Assembly (NCBI RefSeq): GCF_900105925.1
Contig: NZ_LT629791.1
Location: 186,001 to 250,000 of the forward strand
DNA from: Jiangella alkaliphila
Lineage (GTDB): Bacteria; Actinomycetota; Actinomycetes; Jiangellales; Jiangellaceae
DNA: 64,000 nt
Direction of reading: 5' to 3'
Shown here: positions 23,736-32,032 of the stretch, in pieces
How positions within the stretch are numbered: position 1 is the first letter of the stretch
Layout of the letters: each line of letters starts with the position of its first letter
Translations under genes and position numbers: made by a program
Notes under the pieces: model-generated
The model's database searches: none
What the model was told of the DNA's origin: nothing
Seen by the model: the letters and a program-made list of their open reading frames with translations, nothing else

Positions 23736-26501
23736 TCAGCGGCTCTCCTCCGCGGTCAGCAGCGTCTGCCGGCCGCCGGAGACCCGCTCGAGCACGAGCT
23801 GGACGGTGGTGGCGGAACCCGCGTCGGCCTCGAGCTTGGCCGACTCGTACTCGTCGCTGCGGAACAGCTCGCGAACCAGCACCTCACCAGACGCGGCGTC
23901 CACCAGCGAGGCGCGGAAGACCGCGTCGCGGCCGAGGTCGGTCGGGAAGACGTGGCCGCTCACGGTGCCGTCCTCGCCGAAGTCGACGACCGCGGCGCCG
24001 TGCTCGTTGGCGTTCGTGACGCTGTACAGGTCCTGGATCGGCATGAACGTCTCGGTCCACGACTTCGTCTCGCCCGGGCCGAGCACGTCGGGCAGGAAGA
24101 ACCGGTCCGTGACGCCGCCCCAGGGCTCGACGTAGGGCCGGCCGGAGTTGCCCTTCGAGTACGGGTTGGTGTCGAAGGAGCTGTTGAAGCCCCAGGTCCA
24201 GAACTTCATCCCGGTGGTGATGTCGTTCTCCGACACCCGGATGACGCCCTCCTCGTTCTCGTGGTTGACCGCGCCCCACCAGTCGCCCTGCGGGTTCTCT
24301 GGCAGGTCGAGGCCGTAGGCGATGCCGTTGCCGCCGAGCCACCGCGACAGGTAGCGCATGTTGTCGAAGTACAGCTCGCGCCCGGCCTCGCTGTTGGGCG
24401 GCGCATCGGGATTGACGCGGCGCTCGACGTCGGCCATCCAGGTGTAGGACGAGTCGCGTCGGACCTGCTCCAGTGGGGTCAGGTGCTCCACCGTCGGCGA
24501 GCCCTCGTGCAGCGGGCGGCCCGGGCCGAGCGTCGTCAGCGTCCAGTACTCGTACTCCTTGGCGACGGCGCCCGGGTTGTGCAGCGACACGTCGAGGTCG
24601 ACGACCGGCTTGTCCTTGAAGACGGTGTAGGTCGCCGAGATCTCCATGCCCGTGGCGCCGTAGCGGAACCGGCCGTCCTGGCGGTGGTTGATGGTGTCGG
24701 TCTTGGTCATGACGATCGACACGCTGTCGTCGGTCTCGACGATCTCGTAGTCCCACGGCAGGAACCAGTACTTGCCGTGCTCGGCCTCGGAGAACGTCGG
24801 CGCGACGCCACCCCAGACCATCAGCCAGTTCGCGTAGAACGGCGAGTTCGCGCCGTGACCGTAGGGCGTGCCGACGGGGTTGGCGTACAGCAGGTCGTTG
24901 CCGGTCGGCTTGTAGATCAACGAGAGCAGCCGGGCGCCGTAGTCGGGCGTGAACGTCGCCTTGATGTACTTGTTCTCGACGACGATCGCGTCGACCTCCT
25001 CCTCGACGACCCGGTCGCTGACGTTCGCCTGGTCGACGCGGTAGTCCGGCGTCGGCGTCCCCGGCGTGAACGTGTAGTCGTAGTGGGTGAACGTGGTCGA
25101 GGCGTCCTCGTCGACGGTCAGGTAGTCGCGGTCGCGCGGCTCGTAGTCCGCGCCGCGCTCGGGCAGGTCGCCGGCGGGCGCGGTGAACTCCAGCGTCTCG
25201 GCCGCGGCGTTGGTGACGCCCGCGACGTCGGTGACGCTGCCGGCCAGCAGCGTCACGGCACCGGACGAGCCGCGCCCGAACACGCTGCCCTCGGCCAGGC
25301 TGACCACGATCGTGCGCCGGTCGGCGAAGTAGGCGGCGGTGTGCCGCAGCGAGCCGGCCAGGTCCGCGGCCACGCCCGGGGTTCCGGACGGGTCCGCACC
25401 GGCGTCGGCGACCACGCCGCTGAGGTCGAGGACCGTCGACAGCTCGGCGACGCTCAGGCTGTCGCCGGTGGTGCCGGTGCGCGGGCTCTCGACGACCGGG
25501 CGGTCGCCGATGCCGTTGGGCCGCCAGGTGGGCAGCTGTGCGAGCTCGGCCAGCTTGTGGTCGAAGGTAACGGTGAGCTGCCGGCGGTCGTCGCTCACCT
25601 CGACGCCGGCCAGGCCGTTCGCGTGGGGAACGGCCGCGCCCGTGAACGTCACGGCGCCACCGACCGGTGCAGCGGGGTCGACCCGGCCGGCGCTGGTGCG
25701 CAGCGCGCCGTTCGCCGCCGTGCCGGTCGGGTTCCCGAGCAGCTGCAGCGCGTGCTGCTGACCGGCGGCGAGGTCGGCGCCCAGGTAGAGGTCGTAGACG
25801 CGCGAGTCCGAGCCGGCGACCTTCTGGACGTACGTCGCTGCGACGCCGCCGACGGTGATGCGGCTCGGGTTCGTCGTGTAGGCGTGCGCCGCCATCCCGG
25901 CCAGGATCGGCTGGGCGAACGTGACGCGGACCAGCCGCGACGTGACCGGCTCGACGCTCGCGACCGAAGCGAGCGTGGCGGCCGCCGGCGACCCGGCGAA
26001 CGCGAACCGCGCGGTCGAGGCGCCGGCCAGCGCGCTGCCGTCGGCGGCCCGGATCCGCAGGTCGTCGAACGACGACCCGGCGCCGTCCAGCCACAGCTGG
26101 TAGGAGCCGTCGGCGGCCAGTGTCGTCGTGGCGGGCAGCACGATCCGCAGCGTGTCCTGCTCCGGCGTGTCGACGGCGAACACCTCGGCGCCGAGCGTCT
26201 GCAGGTCCGCGCCGTCGAGCGCGGCGTCCGGGCCGCCCGCGGTGCCGCCGTCCACGTGGATGAAGGCGCGGACGGCGTTCGCGTTGGCCTCGACGTACTG
26301 CCGCAGCCCCTCGTCCAGGGCCCGGTCGAAGTCGATCTCGATGGTCTTGTCGTCGGTGGCGACGACGCCCTCGATCGCGAGGCCCTCGTCGGCGCCGGCC
26401 GGCCGCGAGCTCGTCAGCGGGATCAGTGCCGCCAGCACGAGCAGGAGAACGAGACCGATCGGCAGTGACCTGAGTCTGTGCGGCCCGGCTGCGGCGATCA
26501 T
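23736..26501 (-). CDS. Secreted DUF5107 protein with long N-terminal beta-rich region
   Basis: A 921-residue exported protein. The signal peptide is 'LRSLPIGLVLLLVLAALIPL' ending near AGADEG. Residues about 45-500 contain repeated Ig/Big-like beta modules ('RLVRVTFAQPILAG', 'RQLTVTFDHKLAEL'). From about residue 545 a DUF5107 domain, of galactose-mutarotase-like fold, is clear: 'IVVENKYIKATFTPDYGARLLSLIYKPTGNDLLYANPVG' in blocks, followed by 'DGRFRYGATGMEISATYTVF'. Such domains act on or bind sugars. ATG 26501 is set by GAGGAGG 7-8 bases upstream. The promoter-operator at 26533-26600 is the first of four of one type, so it belongs to the IclR-linked regulon. No catalytic residues can be named. 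Confidence 0.75.
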   Translation of the reverse strand: MIAAAGPHRLRSLPIGLVLLLVLAALIPLTSSRPAGADEGLAIEGVVATDDKTIEIDFDRALDEGLRQYVEANANAVRAFIHVDGGTAGGPDAALDGADLQTLGAEVFAVDTPEQDTLRIVLPATTTLAADGSYQLWLDGAGSSFDDLRIRAADGSALAGASTARFAFAGSPAAATLASVASVEPVTSRLVRVTFAQPILAGMAAHAYTTNPSRITVGGVAATYVQKVAGSDSRVYDLYLGADLAAGQQHALQLLGNPTGTAANGALRTSAGRVDPAAPVGGAVTFTGAAVPHANGLAGVEVSDDRRQLTVTFDHKLAELAQLPTWRPNGIGDRPVVESPRTGTTGDSLSVAELSTVLDLSGVVADAGADPSGTPGVAADLAGSLRHTAAYFADRRTIVVSLAEGSVFGRGSSGAVTLLAGSVTDVAGVTNAAAETLEFTAPAGDLPERGADYEPRDRDYLTVDEDASTTFTHYDYTFTPGTPTPDYRVDQANVSDRVVEEEVDAIVVENKYIKATFTPDYGARLLSLIYKPTGNDLLYANPVGTPYGHGANSPFYANWLMVWGGVAPTFSEAEHGKYWFLPWDYEIVETDDSVSIVMTKTDTINHRQDGRFRYGATGMEISATYTVFKDKPVVDLDVSLHNPGAVAKEYEYWTLTTLGPGRPLHEGSPTVEHLTPLEQVRRDSSYTWMADVERRVNPDAPPNSEAGRELYFDNMRYLSRWLGGNGIAYGLDLPENPQGDWWGAVNHENEEGVIRVSENDITTGMKFWTWGFNSSFDTNPYSKGNSGRPYVEPWGGVTDRFFLPDVLGPGETKSWTETFMPIQDLYSVTNANEHGAAVVDFGEDGTVSGHVFPTDLGRDAVFRASLVDAASGEVLVRELFRSDEYESAKLEADAGSATTVQLVLERVSGGRQTLLTAEESR

Positions 26502-26532
26502 CGGGCAACCTCCTCGGTAGGATGTGGCGCGC

Positions 26533-26600
26533 GTTCCCAAATACGAACAAAGTTCGCTATCGTGGACGCGAACGTACTGCGATGATTCGACCTTCGTCAA
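26533..26600 (-). promoter_or_regulatory. IclR-type promoter-operator 1 (DUF5107 gene)
   Basis: On the minus strand: -35 TTGACG (26600-26595), 18-bp spacer, -10 TACGTT (26576-26571), then 14 bases later a 24-bp operator at 26533-26556 with the pattern GTTC-N8-GAAC-N3-GTTC when read on the plus strand. The same operator and spacing recur at 27421-27488, 36620-36686 and 36721-36787. A repressor bound here would block the start region. It lies between DUF5107 and the divergent iclR gene and may control both. Confidence 0.8.
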
Positions 26601-26638
26601 GACACGCGACGAGGTCCGGAACGAGGGGGAGGAGAGCC

Positions 26639-27403
26639 ATGCCCGGCTCCAAGGTGGTGCGCTCGGTCGACCGCGCGCTGGAGATCGTCGAGCTGCTGGC
26701 CCGCAGCGAACGGCCGCAGACGCTGGCGGAACTGTCCGCCACGCTCGACATCCCGAAGAGCACGCTGCACGCGCTGCTGTGGACGTTGACCGGCCGCGGC
26801 TGGATCGAGTCCGACGAGGCCAGCGGACGGTTCCGCATCGGCCTGCACGCGCTGCTGGTCGGCCGTTCCTACGTCGAGTCCGACAACCTGGTCGCGCTGG
26901 CCGCCGCCGTCCTCGACCAGCTCGCCGCGGAGACCGGCGAGACCGTCCACCTCGGCCGCCTCGACGGCACCTCCATCGTCTACCTCGACAAGCGCGAGTC
27001 CGTGCACCCGCTGCGGCTGTTCTCCGCGATCGGCCGGCACCTGCCCGCGTTCACCACCGCGCTGGGCAAGTCGATCCTCGCCGGACTCCCGGACGACCAG
27101 CTCGAGACCCACCTCCCCCGGCCGCTCACCCGGCTCACGCCGCACACCATCGCCGACCTCAAGGCGCTGCGGGCCGACCTCGCGCTGACCCGCGAGCGCG
27201 GCTACGCCGTCGACAACGAGGAGAACAGCGAGGGCATCAAGGGCTTCGCCGTCGCCCTGGGCACCACGAACCCGCCGCACGACGCCGTCAGCTGCGCCAT
27301 CCCGATCGCGCGCCTCCACGACGACACCGAGGAGGCCGTGGTCGCGCGGCTGCGCGAGGCCGCGGGCCGCATCAACGGGCGGGTCTCCAGCCGGGCCTTC
27401 TGA
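26639..27403 (+). CDS. IclR-family transcriptional regulator
   Basis: A 254-residue IclR-type regulator. The N-terminal winged helix is 'VVRSVDRALEIVELLARSERPQTLAELSATLDIPKSTLHALLWTL' in blocks (residues 6-52), followed by the C-terminal effector-binding domain with 'ETGETVHLGRLDGTSIVYLDKRES', 'FTTALGKSILAGL' and 'RERGYAVDNEENSEGIKGFAVAL', the classical signature. Family members bind palindromes near promoters as dimers or tetramers and respond to small carboxylates or sugars. The start at 26639 has GGGAGGAGAG upstream. Four near-identical operators nearby are its most probable targets. The inducer is unknown. Confidence 0.93.
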   Translation: MPGSKVVRSVDRALEIVELLARSERPQTLAELSATLDIPKSTLHALLWTLTGRGWIESDEASGRFRIGLHALLVGRSYVESDNLVALAAAVLDQLAAETGETVHLGRLDGTSIVYLDKRESVHPLRLFSAIGRHLPAFTTALGKSILAGLPDDQLETHLPRPLTRLTPHTIADLKALRADLALTRERGYAVDNEENSEGIKGFAVALGTTNPPHDAVSCAIPIARLHDDTEEAVVARLREAAGRINGRVSSRAF

Positions 27404-27420
27404 GTCGCCAACCAGCGACC

Positions 27421-27488
27421 TTGACGGGGTGCACCGGCGGTTGTAGCGTCACCGTGCACCATCTGGAACATTGTTCCTATTTGGGAAC
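27421..27488 (+). promoter_or_regulatory. IclR-type promoter-operator 2 (Ldh2/DJ-1 operon)
   Basis: Plus strand: -35 TTGACG (27421-27426), 17-bp spacer, -10 TAGCGT (27444-27449), and 15 bases further a 24-bp operator (27465-27488) with GAAC-N3-GTTC-N8-GAAC. -35, spacer length and -10 are identical to those at 36721-36749. The downstream gene starts with TTG at 27553. Confidence 0.82.
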
Positions 27489-27552
27489 ATGAGCGGGCTG
27501 CCGCTCCCGCACCGGAGCCCGGTCACGACCTCCGAGCCCCGTAGGAGCCCCG

Positions 27553-28653
27553 TTGAGCGACCAGCCACGGCTGTACCGTCCCGCCGACCTGACGGCCTTC
27601 ACCACCGCGGTCCTGCGGGCGGCCGGCTGCTCCGCGACCGAGGCCGCCCGAGTCGCGTCGTGCCTGGTCGAGGCCGACGCGCGCGGCCTGCCCTCGCACG
27701 GGCTGTTGCGGCTGCCGCTGTACGTGTCGTCGGTCGACGCCGGCGGGATCGTGCCGGACGCGCCGATGACGTGGGCGCACGAGCACGGCGCGACGGCGAC
27801 GCTGGACGCCGGCTTCGGGTTCGGCCACACCGCCATCGAGCTGGCCATCGAGCGCGCCGGCGAGCTGGCCGGACGCTACGGCTGCGCGGTCGTCGGGGTA
27901 CGCCGGAGCACCCACTTCGGCATGGCCGCTCCCTGGGTGGAGCGACTGGCCGCGCGCGGTATCGTGACGTTCGTGCTGTCGAACACCGGCCCGTCGATGG
28001 CACCGTACGGTTCGGCCGAGCCGCTGCTGGGCACCAACCCCATCTCGATCGGTTTCCCGGTCGACGGCCGGCCGCCGGTGGTGCTCGACATGGCCACGTC
28101 CGCCGGCGCGTTCGGGCGCATCGTCGCCGCGGCGAAGAACGGCGACGACATCCCGGCGGGCTGGGCGCTGGACGCCGCGGGCGCGCCGACCACCGACCCG
28201 GAGGCCGCGCTCAAGGGCGTGCTGCTCCCGTTCGGCGAGCACAAGGGGTCGGGCCTGGCCATCGCCATCGAGCTGCTGGCCGCGGCGTTACCAGGCGCGC
28301 TGCTCAGCCACCAGATCACCGACATCTGGGTCGACCCTGGCTCACGCATGGGCACCGGGCACCTCGTCATCGCGATCCAGCCGGGCAGCCTCACCGGCAC
28401 CGGCGTCTACACCGAGCGGGCGGTCGAGCTGACCGACCGGGTCGCGTCGTCGACGCTCGCCGCCGGCCACCCCGCGGTCCGGCTGCCCGGCGACGTCGAG
28501 CGGCACCAGTCCGAGGCGGCGCACGCCGGCGGCGTCGCCCTGGCCGAGAGCACGACGGAGGACCTCGACCGGCTCGCGATCCGGTTCGCACTCACCCACA
28601 TCCAGCCCATCGGCACCACCGACACCTCTCACCGCAACGGAGCAAAGGAGTAG
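27553..28653 (+). CDS. Ldh2/malate-lactate dehydrogenase family oxidoreductase
   Basis: A 366-residue NAD(P)-dependent dehydrogenase of the type-2 malate/lactate dehydrogenase family (also ureidoglycolate and 2,3-diketogulonate reductases), a fold unrelated to classical Rossmann LDH. The signature 'ARGLPSHGLLRLPLY' holds catalytic H49; 'GVRRSTHFGMAAPWVERLA', 'GTNPISIGFPVDGRPPVVLDMATS' and 'LPFGEHKGSGLAIAIELLA' are all conserved. It starts with TTG at 27553, with TAGGAG 6 bases upstream and no better start nearby. It is first in a two-gene operon under promoter-operator 2 and probably oxidises or reduces a 2-hydroxy/2-keto acid from the regulon's substrate. Confidence 0.88.
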   Translation: MSDQPRLYRPADLTAFTTAVLRAAGCSATEAARVASCLVEADARGLPSHGLLRLPLYVSSVDAGGIVPDAPMTWAHEHGATATLDAGFGFGHTAIELAIERAGELAGRYGCAVVGVRRSTHFGMAAPWVERLAARGIVTFVLSNTGPSMAPYGSAEPLLGTNPISIGFPVDGRPPVVLDMATSAGAFGRIVAAAKNGDDIPAGWALDAAGAPTTDPEAALKGVLLPFGEHKGSGLAIAIELLAAALPGALLSHQITDIWVDPGSRMGTGHLVIAIQPGSLTGTGVYTERAVELTDRVASSTLAAGHPAVRLPGDVERHQSEAAHAGGVALAESTTEDLDRLAIRFALTHIQPIGTTDTSHRNGAKE

Positions 28654-28657
28654 TCCT

Positions 28658-29278
28658 GTGGGGGCCCTGGAAGGCAGCAGCATCCTCTTCATCACCGCGC
28701 ACGAGTTCGAAGACGTCGAGGTCCTGTACCCGCTGCTCAGGTTCAGCGAGGAGGGCGCGGCGATCACCATCACGTACCCGCCCAAGGACATGCCCGGGCA
28801 CTTCTCGCCCCGGTCCTACGCCCCCGATAAGCCGATCACCGGCCGGTTCGGCACCACCATCCCGTTCGTGGTGCTCGAGGAGGGCAAGCGCTGGCGCCAG
28901 GCGCCCACTGCCGACGTCTCCGTCGACGACTACGACGCGGTCTACCTGCCCGGCGGCTTCGGCCCCGACGCGGTCCGGCTGCACGCGCCATCGCGGCGGC
29001 TGGTCGCCGAGGCGCACCGCGCCGGCAAGGTCATCGCGTCCATCTGCCACGGCCCGCAGATCATGATCTCGACCGACCTGCACGAGGGCACCGACCTCAT
29101 CCGCGGCCGCCGCTGCACCGCCTACGCCGCGGTGCAGGACGACCTGAAGAACGCGGGCGGCGTCTTCGTCGACGAGCCGGCGGTGGTCGACGGGAACGTC
29201 GTCACCGGACGCGTCCCCGACGACCTGCCGGAGTTCTGCAAGGCCGCCATCGAGGTCATCGCCAAGACGAGGGCCTGA
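28658..29278 (+). CDS. DJ-1/PfpI family protein
   Basis: A 206-residue class I glutamine-amidotransferase-like protein. The nucleophile elbow 'IASICHGPQ' contains C130 followed by H131; 'YDAVYLPGGFGPDAVRLH' and 'EFEDVEVLYPLLRF' are the other DJ-1/PfpI landmarks. Family members include glyoxalases, deglycases, chaperones and intracellular proteases. In this operon, next to a dehydrogenase for keto or hydroxy acids, detoxification of a reactive aldehyde or dicarbonyl is a reasonable inference. GTG start; the ribosome-binding site AAAGGAG overlaps the end of the upstream gene. Convergent with the SDR gene (4-bp gap). Confidence 0.85.
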   Translation: MGALEGSSILFITAHEFEDVEVLYPLLRFSEEGAAITITYPPKDMPGHFSPRSYAPDKPITGRFGTTIPFVVLEEGKRWRQAPTADVSVDDYDAVYLPGGFGPDAVRLHAPSRRLVAEAHRAGKVIASICHGPQIMISTDLHEGTDLIRGRRCTAYAAVQDDLKNAGGVFVDEPAVVDGNVVTGRVPDDLPEFCKAAIEVIAKTRA

Positions 29279-29282
29279 GGGC

Positions 29283-30038
29283 TCAGCCCTGCTCCACCGG
29301 CACAACGACCAGCTCGGCGACGTTGACCCGCGGCGGGGCGGCAACGGCGTAGGCGATCACGTCGGCGATGTCCTCGGGCACGAGGATCTCCATGGACTCG
29401 CGCCACCCGGTCAGCTGCTCGCGGTTGCCGTCGTGCTGCATGCCGGCACCGAGCTCGGTGCCGACGAAACCGGGCTCGACGTTCTTGACCCGGACCTTGC
29501 GCGGCCCGAGCTCAGCGCGCAGGTTGCGGGTCAGGTGCGCCACGGCCGCCTTCGTCGCGCAGTAGACGGCGTAGTCGGGGAACACCATGTGCCCGCCGAC
29601 GGAGCCGACGTGCACCAGGTCGGCCGCGCCCCCGCCGGCCGCCGTCGCGATCAGGTCGTCGGCGAACGCCCGGCCGGTGTGCAGCAGGCCGGTGATGTTG
29701 GTGCCGATCATCTGGTCCCACTCGCGGGTGTCGGCGGACTCGAACGGCGCGGCCAGCATGACGCCGGCGTTGGCGACGACGAGGTCGGCCCGGCCGAACT
29801 CGGCCCGGACGGTCGCGGCCGCGGCCCCGACGGCGTCCTGGTCGGTGACGTCGACGGGCACCGCGAGGGCGCCGATCTCGGTGGCGAGGGCCTTCAGACG
29901 GTCCTCGCGCCGCCCGAGGACGGCGACGGCGGCGCCGTCGGCGGCGAACCGGCGGGCGGTCTCGGCGCCGATCCCGCTGGTGGCGCCGGTGACGACCGCG
30001 ACGCGGCCGGTCAGGGGTCCTGCGTTGGTTGTGGTCAT
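29283..30038 (-). CDS. SDR family oxidoreductase
   Basis: A 251-residue classical short-chain dehydrogenase. NAD(P) site TGATSGIG (17-24), 'VANAGVM', the catalytic Ser in 'LVHVGSVGGHMVF' and 'YAVYCATKAAV' with the YxxxK pair are all intact. RR in 'LGRREDRLKAL' suggests NADP preference. ATG at 30038; the longer open frame upstream is not conserved. It is divergent from an MmyB-type XRE regulator, a very common pair in Actinobacteria in which the regulator controls the SDR. Substrate unknown. Confidence 0.9.
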   Translation of the reverse strand: MTTTNAGPLTGRVAVVTGATSGIGAETARRFAADGAAVAVLGRREDRLKALATEIGALAVPVDVTDQDAVGAAAATVRAEFGRADLVVANAGVMLAAPFESADTREWDQMIGTNITGLLHTGRAFADDLIATAAGGGAADLVHVGSVGGHMVFPDYAVYCATKAAVAHLTRNLRAELGPRKVRVKNVEPGFVGTELGAGMQHDGNREQLTGWRESMEILVPEDIADVIAYAVAAPPRVNVAELVVVPVEQG

Positions 30039-30156
30039 GGCTTCAGGCTGCGCGCTGCGGGCGGGTCCAACCAGATCGGCTGACGACCAGGAGACCGGAC
30101 CCTGGGAGTGGCACGGCCACCCAGCCGCGCCGACGCAGCGCCTACGCTCAGGAGGT

Positions 30157-31023
30157 ATGGCGGACGGCGACAACCGGCTCGGCGAGTACCTGCGCGCACG
30201 GCGTGAGCTGGCGCAGCCGGCCGACGTCGGGCTGCCCGGCGGGTTCGGCCGGCGGCGGGTGCCGGGGCTGCGCCGCGAAGAAGTGGCGATGCTGGCCGGC
30301 GTCAGCGCCGACTACTACGTCCGGCTCGAGCAGGGCCGCGACAAACACCCGTCCGAGCAGGTCATCGAGGCCCTGGCCGGTGTGCTCGGGCTCGACGACG
30401 ACGCCGTCGCCCACGTCCGTGAGCTGGCCCGGCCGGTGAGCCGCCGTCGCCGGCCGCGCCCGAGGGCGGAACGGGTCAGCCCGGGCGCGGAACGGCTGAT
30501 CCACAGCTGGGCGTTCACGCCGGCCCTGGTCTACGGCCGCTACCTCGACGTGCTGGCCGCGAACGCGCTGGCCGGCGCGTTGAACTCGTGCCTGCGCGCG
30601 GGCGAGAACCAGGTGCGCGCGTTCTTCCTCGACCCGGTCGCGCGCGACGTCTATCCCGAGTGGGACATCATCGCCGCCGAGACCGTGGCCACCCTGCGCG
30701 CGACCGCGGGCGCCGACCTCGACGACCCGCGGCTGACCGAACTGGTCGGTGAGCTGTCGCTGAAGAGCGAGGAGTTCCGCCGGCTGTGGGCCCGCCACGA
30801 CGTCCGGGTGAAGGTGTCCGGCACGAAGCGCTTCCGGCACCCGATGGTCGGCGACCTCACCCTCGACTACGAGACGCTGGCCATCACCGGTTCGCCCGGC
30901 CAGCTGGTCATCGCCTACCACGCGGAGCCGGGCAGCCCGTCCGAGCAGGCGCTGGCGCTGCTCAGCAGCACGGTCGGCGCCACGACGCAGGCGCCGGTCA
31001 GGCCGGCCGAATCAACCCGCTGA
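30157..31023 (+). CDS. XRE-family regulator with MmyB-like ligand-binding domain
   Basis: A 288-residue regulator. The N-terminal HTH is 'LGEYLRARRELAQPADVG' then 'RRRVPGLRREEVAMLAGVSADYYVRLEQGRD' in blocks, the standard start of this family. The C-terminal MmyB-like domain (about 105-275) has 'RYLDVLAANALAGAL' and 'VGELSLKSEEFRRLWARHDVR', a fold that binds fatty acids or similar small ligands. GGAGGT abuts the ATG almost directly, and TACGCT lies 8 bases upstream, so the gene may be leaderless. GGGTCC (30063-30068) and GGACCC (30097-30102) flank a possible operator in the gap shared with the SDR gene. Confidence 0.9.
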   Translation: MADGDNRLGEYLRARRELAQPADVGLPGGFGRRRVPGLRREEVAMLAGVSADYYVRLEQGRDKHPSEQVIEALAGVLGLDDDAVAHVRELARPVSRRRRPRPRAERVSPGAERLIHSWAFTPALVYGRYLDVLAANALAGALNSCLRAGENQVRAFFLDPVARDVYPEWDIIAAETVATLRATAGADLDDPRLTELVGELSLKSEEFRRLWARHDVRVKVSGTKRFRHPMVGDLTLDYETLAITGSPGQLVIAYHAEPGSPSEQALALLSSTVGATTQAPVRPAESTR

Positions 31024-31028
31024 GCGAC

Positions 31029-32018
31029 TCACATACCGGCCAGGATGTCGACGACGACCACCACGGTCGAACCCGCGGGCACCTCCTCCGTGCCCTCGGC
31101 GCCGAACGCCTTGTCGGGCGGCAGCACCAGCAGCACCTGGCTGCCGATCGTCTGGCCCGCCAGCCCCTCCTGCCAGCCGGTCATCGCGTCGGCCAGCCGC
31201 ATGACCGTCGTGGTGCCGCCCTGCCACGTCGAGAACACCTCGGTCCCGTCCCACAGCCAGGTGCTGGAGTTGACGACCAGCCAGGAGTCCGCGCTGACGG
31301 GGTCGCCCGCCCCCGTGATCAGCGGCTGCACCACCATGCCGGCCGGCGGCTCGCCCTCGGCCGGCGTCAGGGCGGGCGTGCCGTCGGCGGCGAGGGTGAC
31401 GACCGGCAGGCCGGCCGGCGGAGTCACCGCGGTGCCTTCGGCCCGCTCGAAGACCGGGCCCGTGCCGAGGATCTCGAACGAGTAGATCGTCGTGTGACCG
31501 TCGGCCGGAGCGCCGAACAGGACCCGGGAGCCGACCTGCGCCCCCAGCATCGAGTCGAGCAGCGCCTGCGGCAGGCCGCCCGGCTCGGCCAGCAGCAGCT
31601 CGGGGCCCTGCTCGTAGGAGCTGGCCTCGATGGTCTGGGTATCCGGATTGAAGGATGCGACGTGCACGGCCACGGCGTCGCCCGACTCGACGACCGGGCC
31701 GGCGCCGACGTCCGCCACCCGGGCGACCTCCCCGGTGAGGGCGAGTGGTGTCTCCACGTTGAAGAACGGCATGGTGCCCGGGTTCCCGGTCAGCGTGACG
31801 CCGGCCAGGGCGGCGACGTCGGCCTCGTGGTCGGCGGGAGGGGCCTCGGCCGGGGGCGGCTCGGCAGGCGCGGACGGCCCGGCAGGCACGGACGGCTCGG
31901 TGGTCGATGCCTGGTCGCGGGCGGACGTGTCGTCGTCCGGCCCGTCTCCGGAGCACCCCACGAGCAGGAGAAGGCTCAGGGCCGTACCGGCCGCGATGAC
32001 GGAAGCGCTACGTCGCAT
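31029..32018 (-). CDS. FKBP-type peptidyl-prolyl isomerase lipoprotein (downstream copy)
   Basis: A 329-residue lipoprotein (signal peptide with lipobox LLVGC) followed by a Pro/Glu-rich linker to about residue 70. Two FKBP-like halves follow: a degenerate one ('AGPVVESGDAVAVHVASF...VGSRVLFGAPADG') and a better one ('SWLVVNSSTWLWDGTEVF...GWQEGLAGQTIGSQVLLVLPPDKAFG...VVVVVDILAG'). FKBP domains catalyse cis-trans isomerisation of prolyl bonds; here the site is extracellular. It is a tandem copy of the next gene (14-bp gap). GC-rich codon use resembles the surrounding genes. Convergent with the XRE gene. Confidence 0.85.
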   Translation of the reverse strand: MRRSASVIAAGTALSLLLLVGCSGDGPDDDTSARDQASTTEPSVPAGPSAPAEPPPAEAPPADHEADVAALAGVTLTGNPGTMPFFNVETPLALTGEVARVADVGAGPVVESGDAVAVHVASFNPDTQTIEASSYEQGPELLLAEPGGLPQALLDSMLGAQVGSRVLFGAPADGHTTIYSFEILGTGPVFERAEGTAVTPPAGLPVVTLAADGTPALTPAEGEPPAGMVVQPLITGAGDPVSADSWLVVNSSTWLWDGTEVFSTWQGGTTTVMRLADAMTGWQEGLAGQTIGSQVLLVLPPDKAFGAEGTEEVPAGSTVVVVVDILAGM

Positions 32019-32032
32019 ATGTGCCGCCCGCC